Position numbers and translations under genes: made by a program | Notes under the pieces: generated by a model | Seen by the model: only the letters and a program-made list of their open reading frames with translations | Told to the model about the DNA's origin: nothing | The model's database searches: none | In this document: piece after piece, positions 17,933 to 29,561 of the stretch | Layout: every line of letters begins with the position of its first letter | How positions within the stretch are numbered: position 1 is the first letter of the stretch | Assembly (NCBI RefSeq): GCF_031755915.1 | Contig: NC_083386.1 | Coordinates: 13,910,501-13,974,500, forward strand | Length of the DNA stretch: 64,000 nt | Direction: 5' to 3' | From: Ziziphus jujuba | Lineage: Eukaryota; Streptophyta; Magnoliopsida; Rosales; Rhamnaceae

Positions 17933-20900
17933 ATGGCACTCGTTGACCCCCACTCGTTCACCGATTCAACTCACCCATTCGCCACCCACATCTCCCTCAC
18001 ACTCTACTTTGACTTCGCTTCCCTCACCATCCACGGCTCCGCCGTACTCAACCTCTCGACCCAACACACCGGCTCTCTCCACCTCGACACTCGCTCTCTC
18101 ACCATCCACTCCGTTTCCGATCCCAGCTCCGACGACGCGCCGCTTCCCTTCTCTCTCTCCTCCCCGGACCCAATCAGAGGGACCCAGCTCACTGTCACCC
18201 TCTCCAACCACTCCGCTCTGAGAATCGTCTACTCCACTTCCCCATCTTCCTCTGCCCTCCAATGGCTCTCTCCGCCTCAGACTTTCAACAAGACCTACCC
18301 GCTCGTCTACACCCAATGCCAGGCCATCCACGCGCGCTCCGTCTTCCCCTGCCAGGATACTCCTGCGGCGCGTGTATGTTACAATGCGCGTCTGAACTTT
18401 CCGAGACAGTTGTCGGCGGTAATGGCGGCTCGCCACGTCGAGCGGCGAGCTCCGATCGCTGGCGAGGCTGCCGAGCTCGTTTGCGGGGATTCTATGTGGT
18501 GTGCGGAAGGGAGGGTGGTGGAGGAGTTCACGATGGAGCAACCGGTTCCGTCGTACCTGTTTGCTTTCGCGGTTGGGGAGATTGGTTTCAGGGAGGTGGG
18601 ACCCAGGACGAGGGTCTATGCCGAGTCGGTGCCGGCGGTGTTGGACTCGGCGGCGAGGGAGTTCGCCAGCACCGAGGACATGATAAGGCAAGGGGAGAGG
18701 TTGTTTGGACCGTACGAGTGGGAACGGTTCGATTTGCTGGTTTTGCCTCCGAGCTTTCCGTACGGTGGGATGGAGAATCCGAGGATGGTTTTCTTGACGC
18801 CGACGGTGATCAAAGGCGATGCTAGCGGTGCTCAGCTGGTGGCGCACGAGCTTGCTCATAGCTGGACTGGGAATTTGATCACAAACAAGACGAATGAACA
18901 CTTCTGGTTGAATGAGGTATTTACTTGCTTATGAAGAGGCAGTTTAATTTGGTTGAAATTGTTTGGGTTTTTTGGAAATCTTTCGTGAATTTTGTGTCGA
19001 AAATTGAATGAGGCATACAGTTGCTCGTAAATTTTTACCTATATTCGTTATCCACCATTCTTGGGATATATATGAAAATTATGCTCTGTTTCATTTCCAT
19101 CAAATATTCATTAGGTTGATATTCAGTTGAATTTAGTTAAAGTTGTTTGGCTTTTGGAACTTTTTTCATTAATTGTTTATGGAAAATTGAATGAAATGCT
19201 TATTAATTAGTTGACTGAGGCTTTTATAATCAATAAGCACAACAGGTTTTTCTATCCAATTGGCCTTCGCTTCATACAATAGATTTTTCTGCCCAAAAGT
19301 ATGGTTAATGGAGTGTCTTATATTCAATGATTTTCTTATATCTCCATCTGGTTTAAAGAGATAAGACTGTGGAATTTTGGGCTAGAATATAGATCTCTTA
19401 TGTGATTGTAAGAGACGTTTATGTTCTATGTGCATGTGAGTTTAGATGGTTCCATTTATTGCTTTAGGGTTTTACGACATATGCGGAGAGGAGAATTGTC
19501 GAGGTTGTACAAGGAGAAGACAGAGCAGTATTAAATATTGGAATTGGCTGGAGGGGTTTAAAGGAGACAATGGAGAGATTCAAGGACAGGCTGGAGTTCA
19601 CAAAGCTCAAAAACAATCAGGAAGGAGTGGATCCAGATGATGTATATTCTGAGATTCCATACGAGAAAGGTTTTCAGTTCCTATGGCGCATTGAACGCCA
19701 GGTAGTTGGTTAGTCATCTTTGTTATTGGTACAAATCATACAATAAGTACTTTGGTTGGTTCTGCTTCTTATATATTTTTGGAATGATTAGGTTGGACGG
19801 CCTGTATTTGATGAATTCCTTAAGAAATATATTGCCACGTTCAAGTTCAAGTCAATTGATACCGACACCTTTCTTGATTTTCTGAAAACTAACATCCCTG
19901 GAATAGAGAAAGATATTGACTTAACATTGTGGACTGAGGGTGTTGGTATCCCCCCAGATGCCTATGAACCTGTTTCCATTCTGTATACGAAGATTGTGTC
20001 ACTGGCAAATGAATTTAGCCTTGGTAGGATGCCAAGGGAGGATGAAGTTTCTGATTGGCACGGCCAGGAGTGGGAGCTCTACTTGGAGAACTTGCCCAAA
20101 TCTGTTGAAGCTTCACAGGTACAGTTGAACATCTTCTACTATAAGATGCTTTTATGTTCCTACTTTGGCCATATCCTCTCTTTTTCGTTGTTGGTTGTAA
20201 TTAAACTGTGTCATTATTTATATCAAATTTTATTATTGCTATGGTTCCTAAGTGAGCATACAAACGGTTGTCATTTTTTTATTGCCATTTATTGTTGAAT
20301 TCTTTGGCACATAGAAGACATAAGATGTTTTAGATATTAATTGTTTGATATACATAGTTTGTTCATTTATATCTAAATTTTAGTATTTTGGTCTTCAAAT
20401 TTACGTCATAGGCTTTTCTGGAATATAATCGAATTGTTCAAGGATGCTTCCTTCGGGAGTAATTATATTTGATGCCAAAACGTTCTGCCTTTGGTTCATC
20501 TGATCATTATAGCTTTGTTGGACTTGAGATAGCTTTGGCAATTATCTCTCTTGCATTAATGAGTCAAAATCTAGGACTGAGCGCTTAGGCTAGGTGCCCA
20601 TCTGGGCTATTGGTGAAGCTATTGGTGAAGCTTTATGCTGTACAGACTTTCTTTCATACTTCTCTTATACTTTCTTATCCATGTCTGTTCTCTTGGGTTT
20701 TTTAATTTTAAGTAAGTCTAATCTTTGCTTGAAGTGTGAATATGTTTTGCGCTTCCTAAAAGAGCCAAAGATTCTATGGTTGTTCGACCTTCTGTGGATA
20801 CTCCACTGTGACTGATCTCGTTTATTTCTCAACATCTTCCTAATTGTGTGATTTGTATTCTATTTTGACTCTCATGGTAAGCCAGAATCCTCATGCTGCT

Positions 20901-21216
20901 GTTATATGATAAATTACAGCTCTTAGCTCTTGATGAACGCTACAGACTCTCGGAATCAAAGGATTACGAGGTGAAGGTAGGGTTTCTCCAACTGGCAATT
21001 TCTTCCAAGTGCAAAGATTATTACGCGGAGGTGGAAAAAACTCTTAAGGAAGTTGGGAGGATGAAGTACCTTCGCCCACTGTACACTGCACTTGTACAAG
21101 GCACTGGAAAGGAGGAAGAGAAGGTTTTTGCCAAAAGGGTATTTGCAGAGGCTCATGAATCTTATCACCCTATAGCACAGAATGTTGTTGAGGCCATTCT
21201 GAGCAAGCATGTGTAG
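17933..21216 (+). CDS. LTA4H: Leukotriene A-4 hydrolase homolog (M1 aminopeptidase), copy 1
   Basis: Four exons, 17933-18916, 19468-19701, 19792-20118 and 20920-21216, give 613 aa, the usual length for plant members. Exon 1 carries the whole zinc site: GGMEN at 278-282, HELAH at 305-309, and the third ligand E328 as the last codon of the exon ('HFWLNE'). The C-terminal helical domain includes 'GRMKYLRPLY'. Its R562 and K564 correspond to the carboxylate-binding Arg and Lys of human LTA4H. M1 enzymes of this group trim N-terminal residues from peptides. The epoxide hydrolase activity of the animal enzyme is not established in plants. AATAAA at 21234 is a likely poly-A signal. Exon 1 is GC-rich and creates long false frames on the other strand. 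Confidence 0.95.
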
Positions 21217-22047
21217 TATACTGATATGATGTAAATAAAAGATGAACTAAAACTTCTGAAGCTGATCATCAGATGCTTTTTCTGCTCATGCCAATCCAAA
21301 ACTGTTAAGATGGATTCCATGATTCATTTCAACAATTCTTTTTTTGTTGAAAATATGTGGATTCTGGAAGGATGCTATACTGATTTGGCTTTTACATGAT
21401 GTGTATGAAAAAACGATATTATCGAAGCTAATACCTCCCTCACATTTCTCTTTTGGGTCTGAGGCTGGGTAACTGCGTTTACTTTAGTGGCACCGGTTCT
21501 AATACATTTACTCATTTTTCTGATGACAATTTTGATACATGGTTTTATGTTGCATTACTACCTGGTAAGCCATCAAAATGGAAATGACCATCTACACATT
21601 TTCCTTTTTCAATTTCTTCAGTTTGTTTTAGCTTTCAAAATTATATTTTCGTAGAATTTTTAAACTTCAGAATTTATTTGTTTATGTTTTTGCTTTTCCC
21701 AAATATAAACTCAGATTACTTTCCCAACGCTTTATTACAATTTGGTTTCTTCTATTAACTTCCAAATTAGGAGTTGATATTATAATTCAATACTAATTAA
21801 CAACAATTGTTTCTTATTTTGGATTGACAACACTAGCTTGAATGACATATATTTAAAAAAACTTAAAAACTTAAAAAGTGACAAATATTGAATTTGAACC
21901 GATTAAAGGGAAGGTAACAGAACATATATTGATTGAATGGTTTTGAAAATCTAACAATAAAAAATGAGAAAAAAAGTAAATAGAGCCCATTTTATTGGGG
22001 TACTAATGACAATATATAAACCAGAGAGAAATTTTTGAAAATTCAAT
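21217..22047. other. 3' flank of LTA4H copy 1
   Basis: Non-coding 3' flank shared with the region after copy 2, but with an extra block near 21645-21715. No other gene is recognised. Confidence 0.7.
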
Positions 22048-22258
22048 ATGAAAATTCTACAGTGTGGACGATCCGCATGAAAACTGCAATATTAGTAACG
22101 GTTTTTCATAATATTAACGACAATTTTTTAGAAAATCATCACCAATACTGTGGACGATCCACATGAAGACTGTAATATTAATAACGATTTTTCATAATAT
22201 TAACATGATTTTTTAGAAAATCGTCACCAATACTATGAATACCACCCGCATCCTATGC

Positions 22259-22261
<3 letters not shown>
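22048..22261. repeat. Unique spacer with an 86-bp tandem repeat between the duplicated units
   Basis: Two imperfect copies (about 22061-22146 and 22147-22231) share TGTGGACGATCC, TTTTTCATAATATTAAC and TTTTTTAGAAAATC. Each contains AACGATTTTT/AAAATCGT-like inverted pieces. It occurs only at the junction of the two LTA4H units, so it was inserted there or is filler at the breakpoint. The repeat style resembles subterminal repeats of TIR transposons, but no clear ends are seen. Confidence 0.6.

Positions 22262-22292
<31 letters not shown>
22262..22292. repeat. (AT)n microsatellite at the duplication junction
   Basis: About 15 perfect AT units directly before the start of duplicated unit 2. Confidence 0.95.
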
Positions 22293-22294
<2 letters not shown>

Positions 22295-22513
22295 CTTTTG
22301 GAACCTCATTCTCCCTCCAAAATCAACACAGTGAAAATAAAAAACAAAAAGAATCATAAGAATCCCCACGCAAAGCACAGCTTCTAAAGCATAAATTTCC
22401 ATTAAATTTTCATTTCCTTTCAGATTTTCCTCCTAACCAAACAACACCTTTTCACTGTCACTGAAATCACTCTGCAATCCCTAACCCTAACTTTTTCTTC
22501 TTCTTTCTCTTCA

Positions 22514-25500
22514 ATGGCACTCGTTGACCCTCACTCGTTCACCGATTCAACTCACCCATTCGCCACCCACATCTCCCTCACACTCTACTTTGACTTCGCT
22601 TCCCTCACCATCCACGGCTCCGCCGTACTCAACCTCTCGACCCAACACACCGGCTCTCTCCACCTCGACACTCGCTCTCTCACCATCCACTCCGTTTCCG
22701 ATCCCAGCTCCGACGACGCGCCGCTTCCCTTCTCTCTCTCCTCCCCGGACCCAATCAGAGGGACCCAGCTCACCGTCACCCTCTCCAACCACTCCGCTCT
22801 GAGAATCGTCTACTCCACTTCCCCATCTTCCTCTGCCCTCCAATGGCTCTCTCCGCCTCAGACTTTCAACAAGACCTACCCGCTCGTCTACACCCAATGC
22901 CATGCCATCCACGCGCGCTCCGTCTTCCCCTGCCAGGATACTCCTGCGGCGCGTGTATGTTACAATGCGCGTCTGAACTTTCCGAGACAGTTGTCGGCGG
23001 TAATGGCGGCTCGCCACGTCGAGCGGCGAGCTCCGATCGCTGGCGAGGCTGCCGAGCTCGTTTGCGGGGATTCTATGTGGTGTGCGGAAGGGAGGGTGGT
23101 GGAGGAGTTCACGATGGAGCAACCGGTTCCGTCGTACCTGTTTGCTTTCGCGGTTGGGGAGATTGGTTTCAGGGAGGTGGGACCCAGGACGAGGGTCTAT
23201 GCCGAGTCGGTGCCGGCGGTGTTGGACTCGGCGGCGAGGGAGTTCGCCGCCACCGAGGACATGATGAGGCAAGGGGAGAGGTTGTTTGGACCGTACGAGT
23301 GGGAACGGTTCGATTTGCTGGTTTTGCCTCCGAGCTTTCCGTACGGTGGGATGGAGAATCCGAGGATGGTTTTCTTGACGCCGACGGTGATCAAAGGCGA
23401 TGCTAGCGGTGCTCAGCTGGTGGCGCACGAGCTTGCTCATAGCTGGACTGGGAATTTGATCACAAACAAGACAAATGAACACTTCTGGTTGAATGAGGTA
23501 TTTACTTGCTTATGAGAAGGCAGTTTAATTTGGTTGAAATTGTTTGGGTTTTTTGGAAATCTTTCGTGTATTTTGTGTCGAAAATTGAATGAGGCATACA
23601 GTTGCTCGTAAATTTGTACCTATATTCGTTTTCCACCATTCTTGGGATATATATGAAAATTATGCTCTGTTTCATTCCCATCAAATATTCATTAGGTTGA
23701 TATTCAGTTGAATTTGGTTAAAGTTGTTTGGCTTTTGGAACTTTTTTCATTAATTGTTTATGGAAAATTGAATGAAATGCTTATTAATTAGTTGACTGAG
23801 GCTTTTATAATCAATAAGCACAACAGGTTTTTCTATCCAATTGGCCTTCGCTTCATACAATAGATTTTTCTGCCCAAAAGTATGGTTAATGGAGTGTCTT
23901 ATATTCAATGCATTTTCTTATATCTGCATCTGGTTTAAAGAGATTAAGACTGTGGTATTTTGGGCTAGAATACAGATCTCTTATGTGATTGTAAGAGACG
24001 TTTATGTTCTATGTGCATGTGAGTTTAGATGGTTCCATTTATTGCTTTAGGGTTTTACGACATATGCAGAGAGGAGAATTGTCGAGGTTGTACAAGGAGA
24101 AGACAGAGCAGTATTAAATATTGGAATTGGCTGGAGGAGTTTAAAGGAGACAATGGAGAAATTCAAGGACAGGCTGGAGTTCACAAAGCTCAAAAACAAT
24201 CAGGAAGGAGTGGATCCAGATGATGTATATTCTAAGATTCCATACGAGAAAGGTTTTCAGTTCCTATGGCGCATTGAACGCCAGGTAGTTGGTTAGTCTT
24301 CTTTGTTATTGGTACAAATCATACAATAAGTACTTTGGTTGGTTCTGCTTCTTATATATTTTTGGAATGATTAGGTTGGAAGGCCTGTATTTGATGAATT
24401 CCTTAAGAAATATATTGCCACGTTCAAGTTCAAGTCAATTGATACCGACACCTTTCTTGATTTTCTGAAAACTAACATCCCTGGAATAGAGAAAGATATT
24501 GACTTAACATTGTGGACTGAGGGTGTTGGTATCCCCCCAGATGCCTATGAACCTGTTTCCATTCTGTATACGAAGATTGTGTCACTGGCAAATGAATTTA
24601 GCCTTGGTAGGATGCCAAGGGAGGATGAAGTTTCTGATTGGCACGGCCAGGAGTGGGAGCTCTACTTGGAGAACTTGCCCAAATCTGTTGAAGCTTCACA
24701 GGTACAGTTGAACATCTTCTACTATAAGATGCTTTTATGTTCCTACTTTGGCCATATCCTCTCTTTTTCGTTGTTGGTTGTAATTAAACTGTGTCATTAT
24801 TTATATCAAATTTTATTATTGTTATGGTTCCTAAGTGAGCATACAAACAGTTGTCATTTTTTTATTGCCATTTATTGTTGAATTCTTTGTCACATAGAAG
24901 ACATAAGATGTTTTAGATATTAATTGTTTGATATACATAGTTTGTTCATTTATATCTAAATTTTAGTATTTTTGTCTTCAAATTTACGTCATAGGCTTTT
25001 CTGGAACATAATCGAATTGTTCAAGGATGCTTCCTGCGGGAGTAATTGTATTTGATGCCAAAACGTTCTGCCTTTGGTTCATCTGATCATTATAGCTTTG
25101 TTGGACTTGAGATAGCTTTGGCAATTATCTCTGTTGCATTAATGAGTCAAAATCTAGGACTGAGCGCTTAGGCTAGGTGCCCATCTGGGCTATTGGTGAA
25201 GCTATTGGTGAAGCTTTATGCTGTACAGACTTTCTTTCATACTTCTTTTATACTTTCTTATTCATGTCTGTTCTCTTGGGTTTTTTAATTTTAAGTAAGT
25301 CTAATCTTTGCTTGAAGTGTGAATATGTTTTGTGCTTCCGAAAAGAGCCAAAGATTCTATGGTTGTTCGACCTTATGTGGATACTCCAGTGTGACTGATC
25401 TCGTTTATTTCTCAACATCTTCCTAATTGTGTGATTTGTAATCTATTTTGACTCTCATGGTAAGCCAGAATCCTCATGCTGCTGTTTTATGATAAATTAC

Positions 25501-25799
25501 AGCTCTTAGCTCTTGATGAACGCTACAGGCTCTCGGAATCAAAGGATTACGAGGTGAAGGTAGGGTTTCTTCAACTGGCAATTTCTTCCAAGTGCAAAGA
25601 TTATTACCCGGAGGTGGAAAAAACTCTTAAGGAAGTTGGGAGGATGAAGTACCTTCGCCCACTGTACACTGCACTTGTACAAGGCACTGGAAAGGAGGAA
25701 GAGAAGGTTTTTGCCAAAAGGGTATTTGCAGAGGCTCGTGAATCTTATCACCCTATAGCACAGAATGTTGTTGAGGCCATTCTGAGCAAGCATGTGTAG
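22514..25799 (+). CDS. LTA4H: Leukotriene A-4 hydrolase homolog (M1 aminopeptidase), copy 2
   Basis: Exons 22514-23497, 24051-24284, 24375-24701 and 25503-25799 have the same lengths and phases as copy 1 and give 613 aa. Comparing the two products by eye I find eight substitutions: Q130H, S246A, I251M, G358S, R364K, E390K, A551P and H594R (copy 1 to copy 2). None touches GGMEN, the zinc ligands H305, H309 and E328, or the 'GRMK' residues, so both copies should be catalytically competent. The leader and telo-box-like motif are also retained. AATAAA at 25817 is a likely poly-A signal. RPL10 follows on the same strand 0.9 kb downstream. Confidence 0.95.
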
Positions 25800-26576
25800 T
25801 ATACTAATGTGATGTAAATAAAAGATGAACTAAAACTTCTGAAGCTGATCATCAGATGCTTTTTCTGCTCATGCCAATCCAAACCTGTTAAGATGGATTC
25901 CATGATTCATTTCAACACTTTTTGTTCAAAATATGTGGATTCTGGAAGGATGCTATACTGATTTGGCTTTTACATGATGTGTGTGAAAAAACGATATTAT
26001 CGAAGCTAATACCTCCCTCACATTTCTCTTTTTGGGTAGCTGCGTTTACTTTAGTAGCACTGGTTCTAATACATTCACTTATTTTTCTGATTACTATTTT
26101 GATACATGGTTTTATGTTGTATTACTACCTGGTAGCAAGTAGAAATTGATGGAAGCCATCAAAATGGAAATGACCATCTACACATTTTCCTTTTTCAATT
26201 TCTTCAGTTTGTTTTAGCTTTTCCCAAATATAAACTCAGATTACTTTCCCAACGCTTTATTACAATTTGGTTTCTTCTATTAACTTCCAAATTAGGAGTT
26301 GATATTATAATTCAATACTAATTAACAACAATTGTTTCTTATTTTGGATTGACAACACTAGCTTGAATGACATATATTTAAAAAAAACTGAAAAACTTAA
26401 AACGTGACAAATATTGAATTGGAATCGATTAAAGAGAAGGTGACAGAACATATATATTGATTGAATGGTTTTGAAAATCTAATAATAAAAAATGAGGAAA
26501 AAAGTAAATAGAGCCCATTTTGTTGGGGTACTAATGACAATATATAAACTAGAGGGAAATTTTTGAAAATTCAATC
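25800..26576. other. 3' flank of LTA4H copy 2
   Basis: Non-coding. It is the counterpart of 21217-22047, lacking the block of about 70 bases seen there. It ends at the RPL10 promoter. Confidence 0.7.
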
Positions 26577-26610
26577 CTCTCACCTCCTTTCTCTATCCCA
26601 CACAGAGACT

Positions 26611-26632
26611 GATAAGATAAAGGCCTATAAAC
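26611..26632 (+). promoter_or_regulatory. I-box-like motif and TATA box of RPL10
   Basis: GATAAGATAA (26611-26620) matches the light-regulated I-box (GATAAG). CTATAAAC at 26625-26632 is a plausible TATA box about 90 bases before the ATG. Both fit a nuclear gene for a plastid protein. They lie only about 35 bases beyond the edge of the LTA4H duplication. Confidence 0.45.
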
Positions 26633-26721
26633 GCGAAAAACCGGAAAAAAAAAACAAAAAAACATTTCCTTTCTATTGTCATTTTTCTCTCACAAGCTTT
26701 TTCCTTCCTTTACTTCCTCCA

Positions 26722-27429
26722 ATGGAAGCCACTCTCTTCAGCTTCCCTTCCTCTTCCAGACCTTCACCACTTTCCCAAACCCTAACACTGTCCAGACCCA
26801 CCAACCCATTACTCTCCTTTACCCCAAACCCCACCCGGATAAACCCACAACCACGTCGCTTTCCTTCAATTCGATCCGCCATTTCCCGTACAAAGAAGGA
26901 ACAGACAGTCGAGACAGTAAAAAAGAACCTCGAAAACTGTTACCTTATAGCCGGTATCAAATACAAGGGCTTCACCGTGAAGCAGTTCCAGGACCTTCGG
27001 AGAAGTTTGCCGGAAAACACCAAGCTTATTGTGGCGAAGAACACTTTGGTTTACAAAGCCATAGAGGGTACCCAATGGGAGGTCCTGAAGCCTTGCATGA
27101 CTGGTATGAACGCTTGGCTTTTCGTTCACAGTGAGGAAATCCCAGCTGCCATTAAGCCGTACAGGCAATTTCAGAAGGAGAGGAAACTGGATGAGAATGA
27201 TTTCACTGGTGCTGTTTTTGAGGGGAAGTTTTATGGGCCTGGGGATTTCAAGCAGTTGGAATCGATGCCAACGAGGGCTGAGATTTATGCCAAATTGTTG
27301 GGGCAGCTTCAGACTCCGGCATTGAACCTGGTTGGGACGCTTCAAGCACCTGCGAGGGACTTGGTCATGCTTTTGAGGGCTTATGTCAACAAGTTGGAAG
27401 AAGAGGGTGGTGGTGGTGGTGGGCAATAG
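26722..27429 (+). CDS. RPL10: Plastid ribosomal protein L10 (uL10c)
   Basis: Single-exon gene of 235 aa. ATG at 26722 is chosen because it begins a typical Ser/Pro/Thr-rich chloroplast transit peptide ('MEATLFSFPSSSRPSPLSQ'). The longer frame from 26563 runs through leader sequence with the TATA box. From about residue 51 the bacterial-type uL10 fold follows: 'RTKKEQTVETVKKNLENC', 'YKGFTVKQFQDLRRSLPE', 'LIVAKNTLVYKAI', and 'GTLQAPARDLVMLLRAY' near the end. A Gly run closes the protein. uL10 anchors the bL12 stalk that recruits GTPase factors to the 70S-type plastid ribosome. Placement next to the LTA4H homolog parallels Arabidopsis At5g13510/At5g13520 as I recall it. Confidence 0.96.
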   Translation: MEATLFSFPSSSRPSPLSQTLTLSRPTNPLLSFTPNPTRINPQPRRFPSIRSAISRTKKEQTVETVKKNLENCYLIAGIKYKGFTVKQFQDLRRSLPENTKLIVAKNTLVYKAIEGTQWEVLKPCMTGMNAWLFVHSEEIPAAIKPYRQFQKERKLDENDFTGAVFEGKFYGPGDFKQLESMPTRAEIYAKLLGQLQTPALNLVGTLQAPARDLVMLLRAYVNKLEEEGGGGGGQ

Positions 27430-28382
27430 CTGAGCTGTTGAGGGATTTTCTTGAAGCTGTAAGTGTAATCTTGAAACCCATATCTGTAATTTGATTTTGT
27501 TGTAGTGTAATTTGTTTCACAATGTTATATTGAATTCAAGGGTAGAAAGTCGTGAATTTTGTAAAATTGAAATCTAAGGAGCTAAAAATTCTTGAATTCT
27601 ATGGCAAGTTTGTACTTTAGTGTTGCAATGTTATAGCAGGGTTTATTCACTGCTGAAGTGGACTATTACCCATAACATAATTTATGGATCATTGCCCACT
27701 TATGTATATCAATAGCAGTAGTATTCAACTGCTGAGAGAACAACTTTTGGATATGTATAACTTATATATTTGGCATGTAGAAAGGTTCATATTTTGGCCT
27801 CATGAATTTGCATATAAGATTTTGTTCGCAGAAAGCAATTGTTGTTTTAGAGATAGCTACAGAGGCAAAGTTCAGTTTTGTCACTGTAACACCTACATCA
27901 TATTTTGAAATTCGGGGAAGAAATATGCGAACCTTTCCTCTGTCTATTCTGTTGCACATGAAATAGTCACCTTTTCATTATCTTCCCCTTTCTTTAATTA
28001 AACCATGCTGTATAGCCTACTTTTCGCCGTGTTTCCTTTCTCCTGTATGTTAGTTCTTCTCCCTTACTGTTAGCCAAATAGACCGTTCAGGTGCTGCTGG
28101 GAGTAGAAAATGGAGTGACATGCTTGCTGTGTGGGAAAGCATGCTTTAATCATTTTTGTCAGTCAGAATTAGAAGTTGGCGTTGTCCATGGTGTGAATGG
28201 AACCCCTTCAGAAGTAGAAAATATCAGTGAAAGAACAACTCCATTGTTTATACTTATTTTACTTTTAGTGATTGCTGCGAGAATGGAGGATATCAGTCAT
28301 TATTTAAACAGTGTATGAAGTATTTGTAGCATAATATGCATTACCCCCATTTTCAAGAATTGGCTGGTATAAGGGAACCTTA

Positions 28383-28567
28383 TATGTGGTTGGTAATGGG
28401 GGCCTAGTAAGTCTGCCATTTTTTATGTGAACTAGAACAACTGTTATATAATTTTCAATTACAAGTTCAAGACTTGGCTGGGTTATGTGGTTGGTAATGG
28501 GGGCCTAGTAAGTCTGCCATTTTTTATGTGAACTAGAACAACTGTTATATAATTTTCAATTACAAGT
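28383..28567. repeat. 101-bp tandem duplication
   Basis: TATGTGGTTGGTAATGGGGG and the following bases to TTTTCAATTACAAGT appear at 28383 and again at 28484, essentially identical over about 84 bases. Confidence 0.88.
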
Positions 28568-28962
28568 GGTTGAATCATCATTATTTTCAAGGACATGGAT
28601 ATCTCACTTGGGGCAAGGTGCAAAAGAGATGTTTTGGGTGTTCAGGTAGTCGTCTACATAATTGTAGTCACAGAAACATTGGAAATATGTGAAAATTTTA
28701 CTTGAAATTAGTGGCAGTAGTATGAGAACTGAATAAACATATGTTACTATATCCAACATATTTGCTTTTATCCACAAATTGCAAGAGGTTTCTTGTTACT
28801 CCCTAAAAGCAAAAATTGCCAGAAACATAGTAGTGACATTGTCACAGGACATATTTAAGTGCTTGGAAGCATAAACAGGGAGTGATTTGAAGCACAGGAC
28901 ATTGGTTATTAGGATTTTCAAACATACATGTGACAGGGAAGTAAACATTTGATAAAGATAAT

Positions 28963-29093
28963 GGGTTAAGAGGGGAAGAAAAAGAACATCTTAAAATCGT
29001 TTTGGCTTAATCTGAGTTGATTCGCCATATTCCTAGTAAACATGGGATAAACAAAGTGGGTTAGAGGGGAAGAAAAAGAACATCTTAACAATC

Positions 29094-29125
<32 letters not shown>

Positions 29126-29190
29126 GCTTGAACATCTTAACCATCGTTTTGGCCTAATCAGAACTGAATTGATTCGCCACATTCCTTCTA
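28963..29190. repeat. Local duplication interrupted by poly-T
   Basis: The block with GAGGGGAAGAAAAAGAACAT, ATCGTTTTGGC and GATTCGCCA at 28963-29035 recurs at 29057-29190. There a poly-T tract (29095-29124) and a partial repeat of GAACATCTTAAC split it. Confidence 0.75.
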
Positions 29191-29561
29191 ATGATCCAAA
29201 TTTCATCATTTTTTATTTTTGATTTATTTATTTATTTTTTCTGAAAATAAGGAAATACCATAAGTCGATAAAAATTCTAGGCAATATATGATAACGGATA
29301 TTTGGTTCGAGGCAAATGGGGTTTCCATCAGGTGAAAGAGTACCTATAGAAAAACGCTCTCATGTGGTGATTGACTTCTGTCTTTGAGAAGATCAGAAGA
29401 GGAAGAGTCCATTTAGAGCCCCAAAAAAAAAAAAAAAAAAAAAAAATCATTTTTGAAGGCTGGCTTTAGGAAACAGATACACCATATAGCATCACGCAAC
29501 TCGAGGCTGATAACAGATTTATGCTTATTGTGCAAGGAGGACAAATGAGTTAAATGGATTC

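Larger units (their letters stand above)
17704..22047 (+). repeat. Tandem segmental duplication, unit 1
   Basis: This unit (promoter, LTA4H gene, 3' flank) is repeated at 22285-26576. The offset is 4581 bases at exon 1, with small indels elsewhere. Identity is very high in exons and introns. One difference is an extra block of about 70 bases around 21645-21715 in unit 1. Both units end at GAAAATTCAAT. After unit 2 this runs into the RPL10 leader, and after unit 1 into unrelated sequence. Confidence 0.9.
22285..26576 (+). repeat. Tandem segmental duplication, unit 2
   Basis: Second copy of the LTA4H unit. Its right edge at 26576 lies 145 bases before the RPL10 ATG, so the duplicated segment stops at the RPL10 promoter. 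Confidence 0.9.
27430..29561. other. Intergenic DNA with small local duplications
   Basis: RPL10 3' untranslated region, then non-coding sequence. Short open frames (for example 27684-27908 and 28091-28318) show no family features. Two local duplications are listed separately. Confidence 0.6.

Noticed and set aside
18262..18825. 187-codon alternative plus-strand frame in LTA4H exon 1
   Set aside because: It overlaps the true exon in another frame, has no motif and ends within the exon.
17966..18901. 311-codon antisense frame in LTA4H exon 1 (also 22547-23482)
   Set aside because: It is a shadow of the GC-rich exon on the other strand. Its sequence is Arg/Gly-rich with no family features, and it is conserved only because the duplicated exon is.
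26563..26721. Upstream extension of the RPL10 frame by 53 codons
   Set aside because: It covers the TATA box, I-box-like motif and leader. The transit peptide begins naturally at 26722.
26866..27426. 186-codon antisense frame in RPL10
   Set aside because: Shadow of the RPL10 coding strand without family similarity.
28091..28318. 75-codon frame with several Cys residues
   Set aside because: No conserved motif, no promoter or splice context, and it lies in a region with local duplications.
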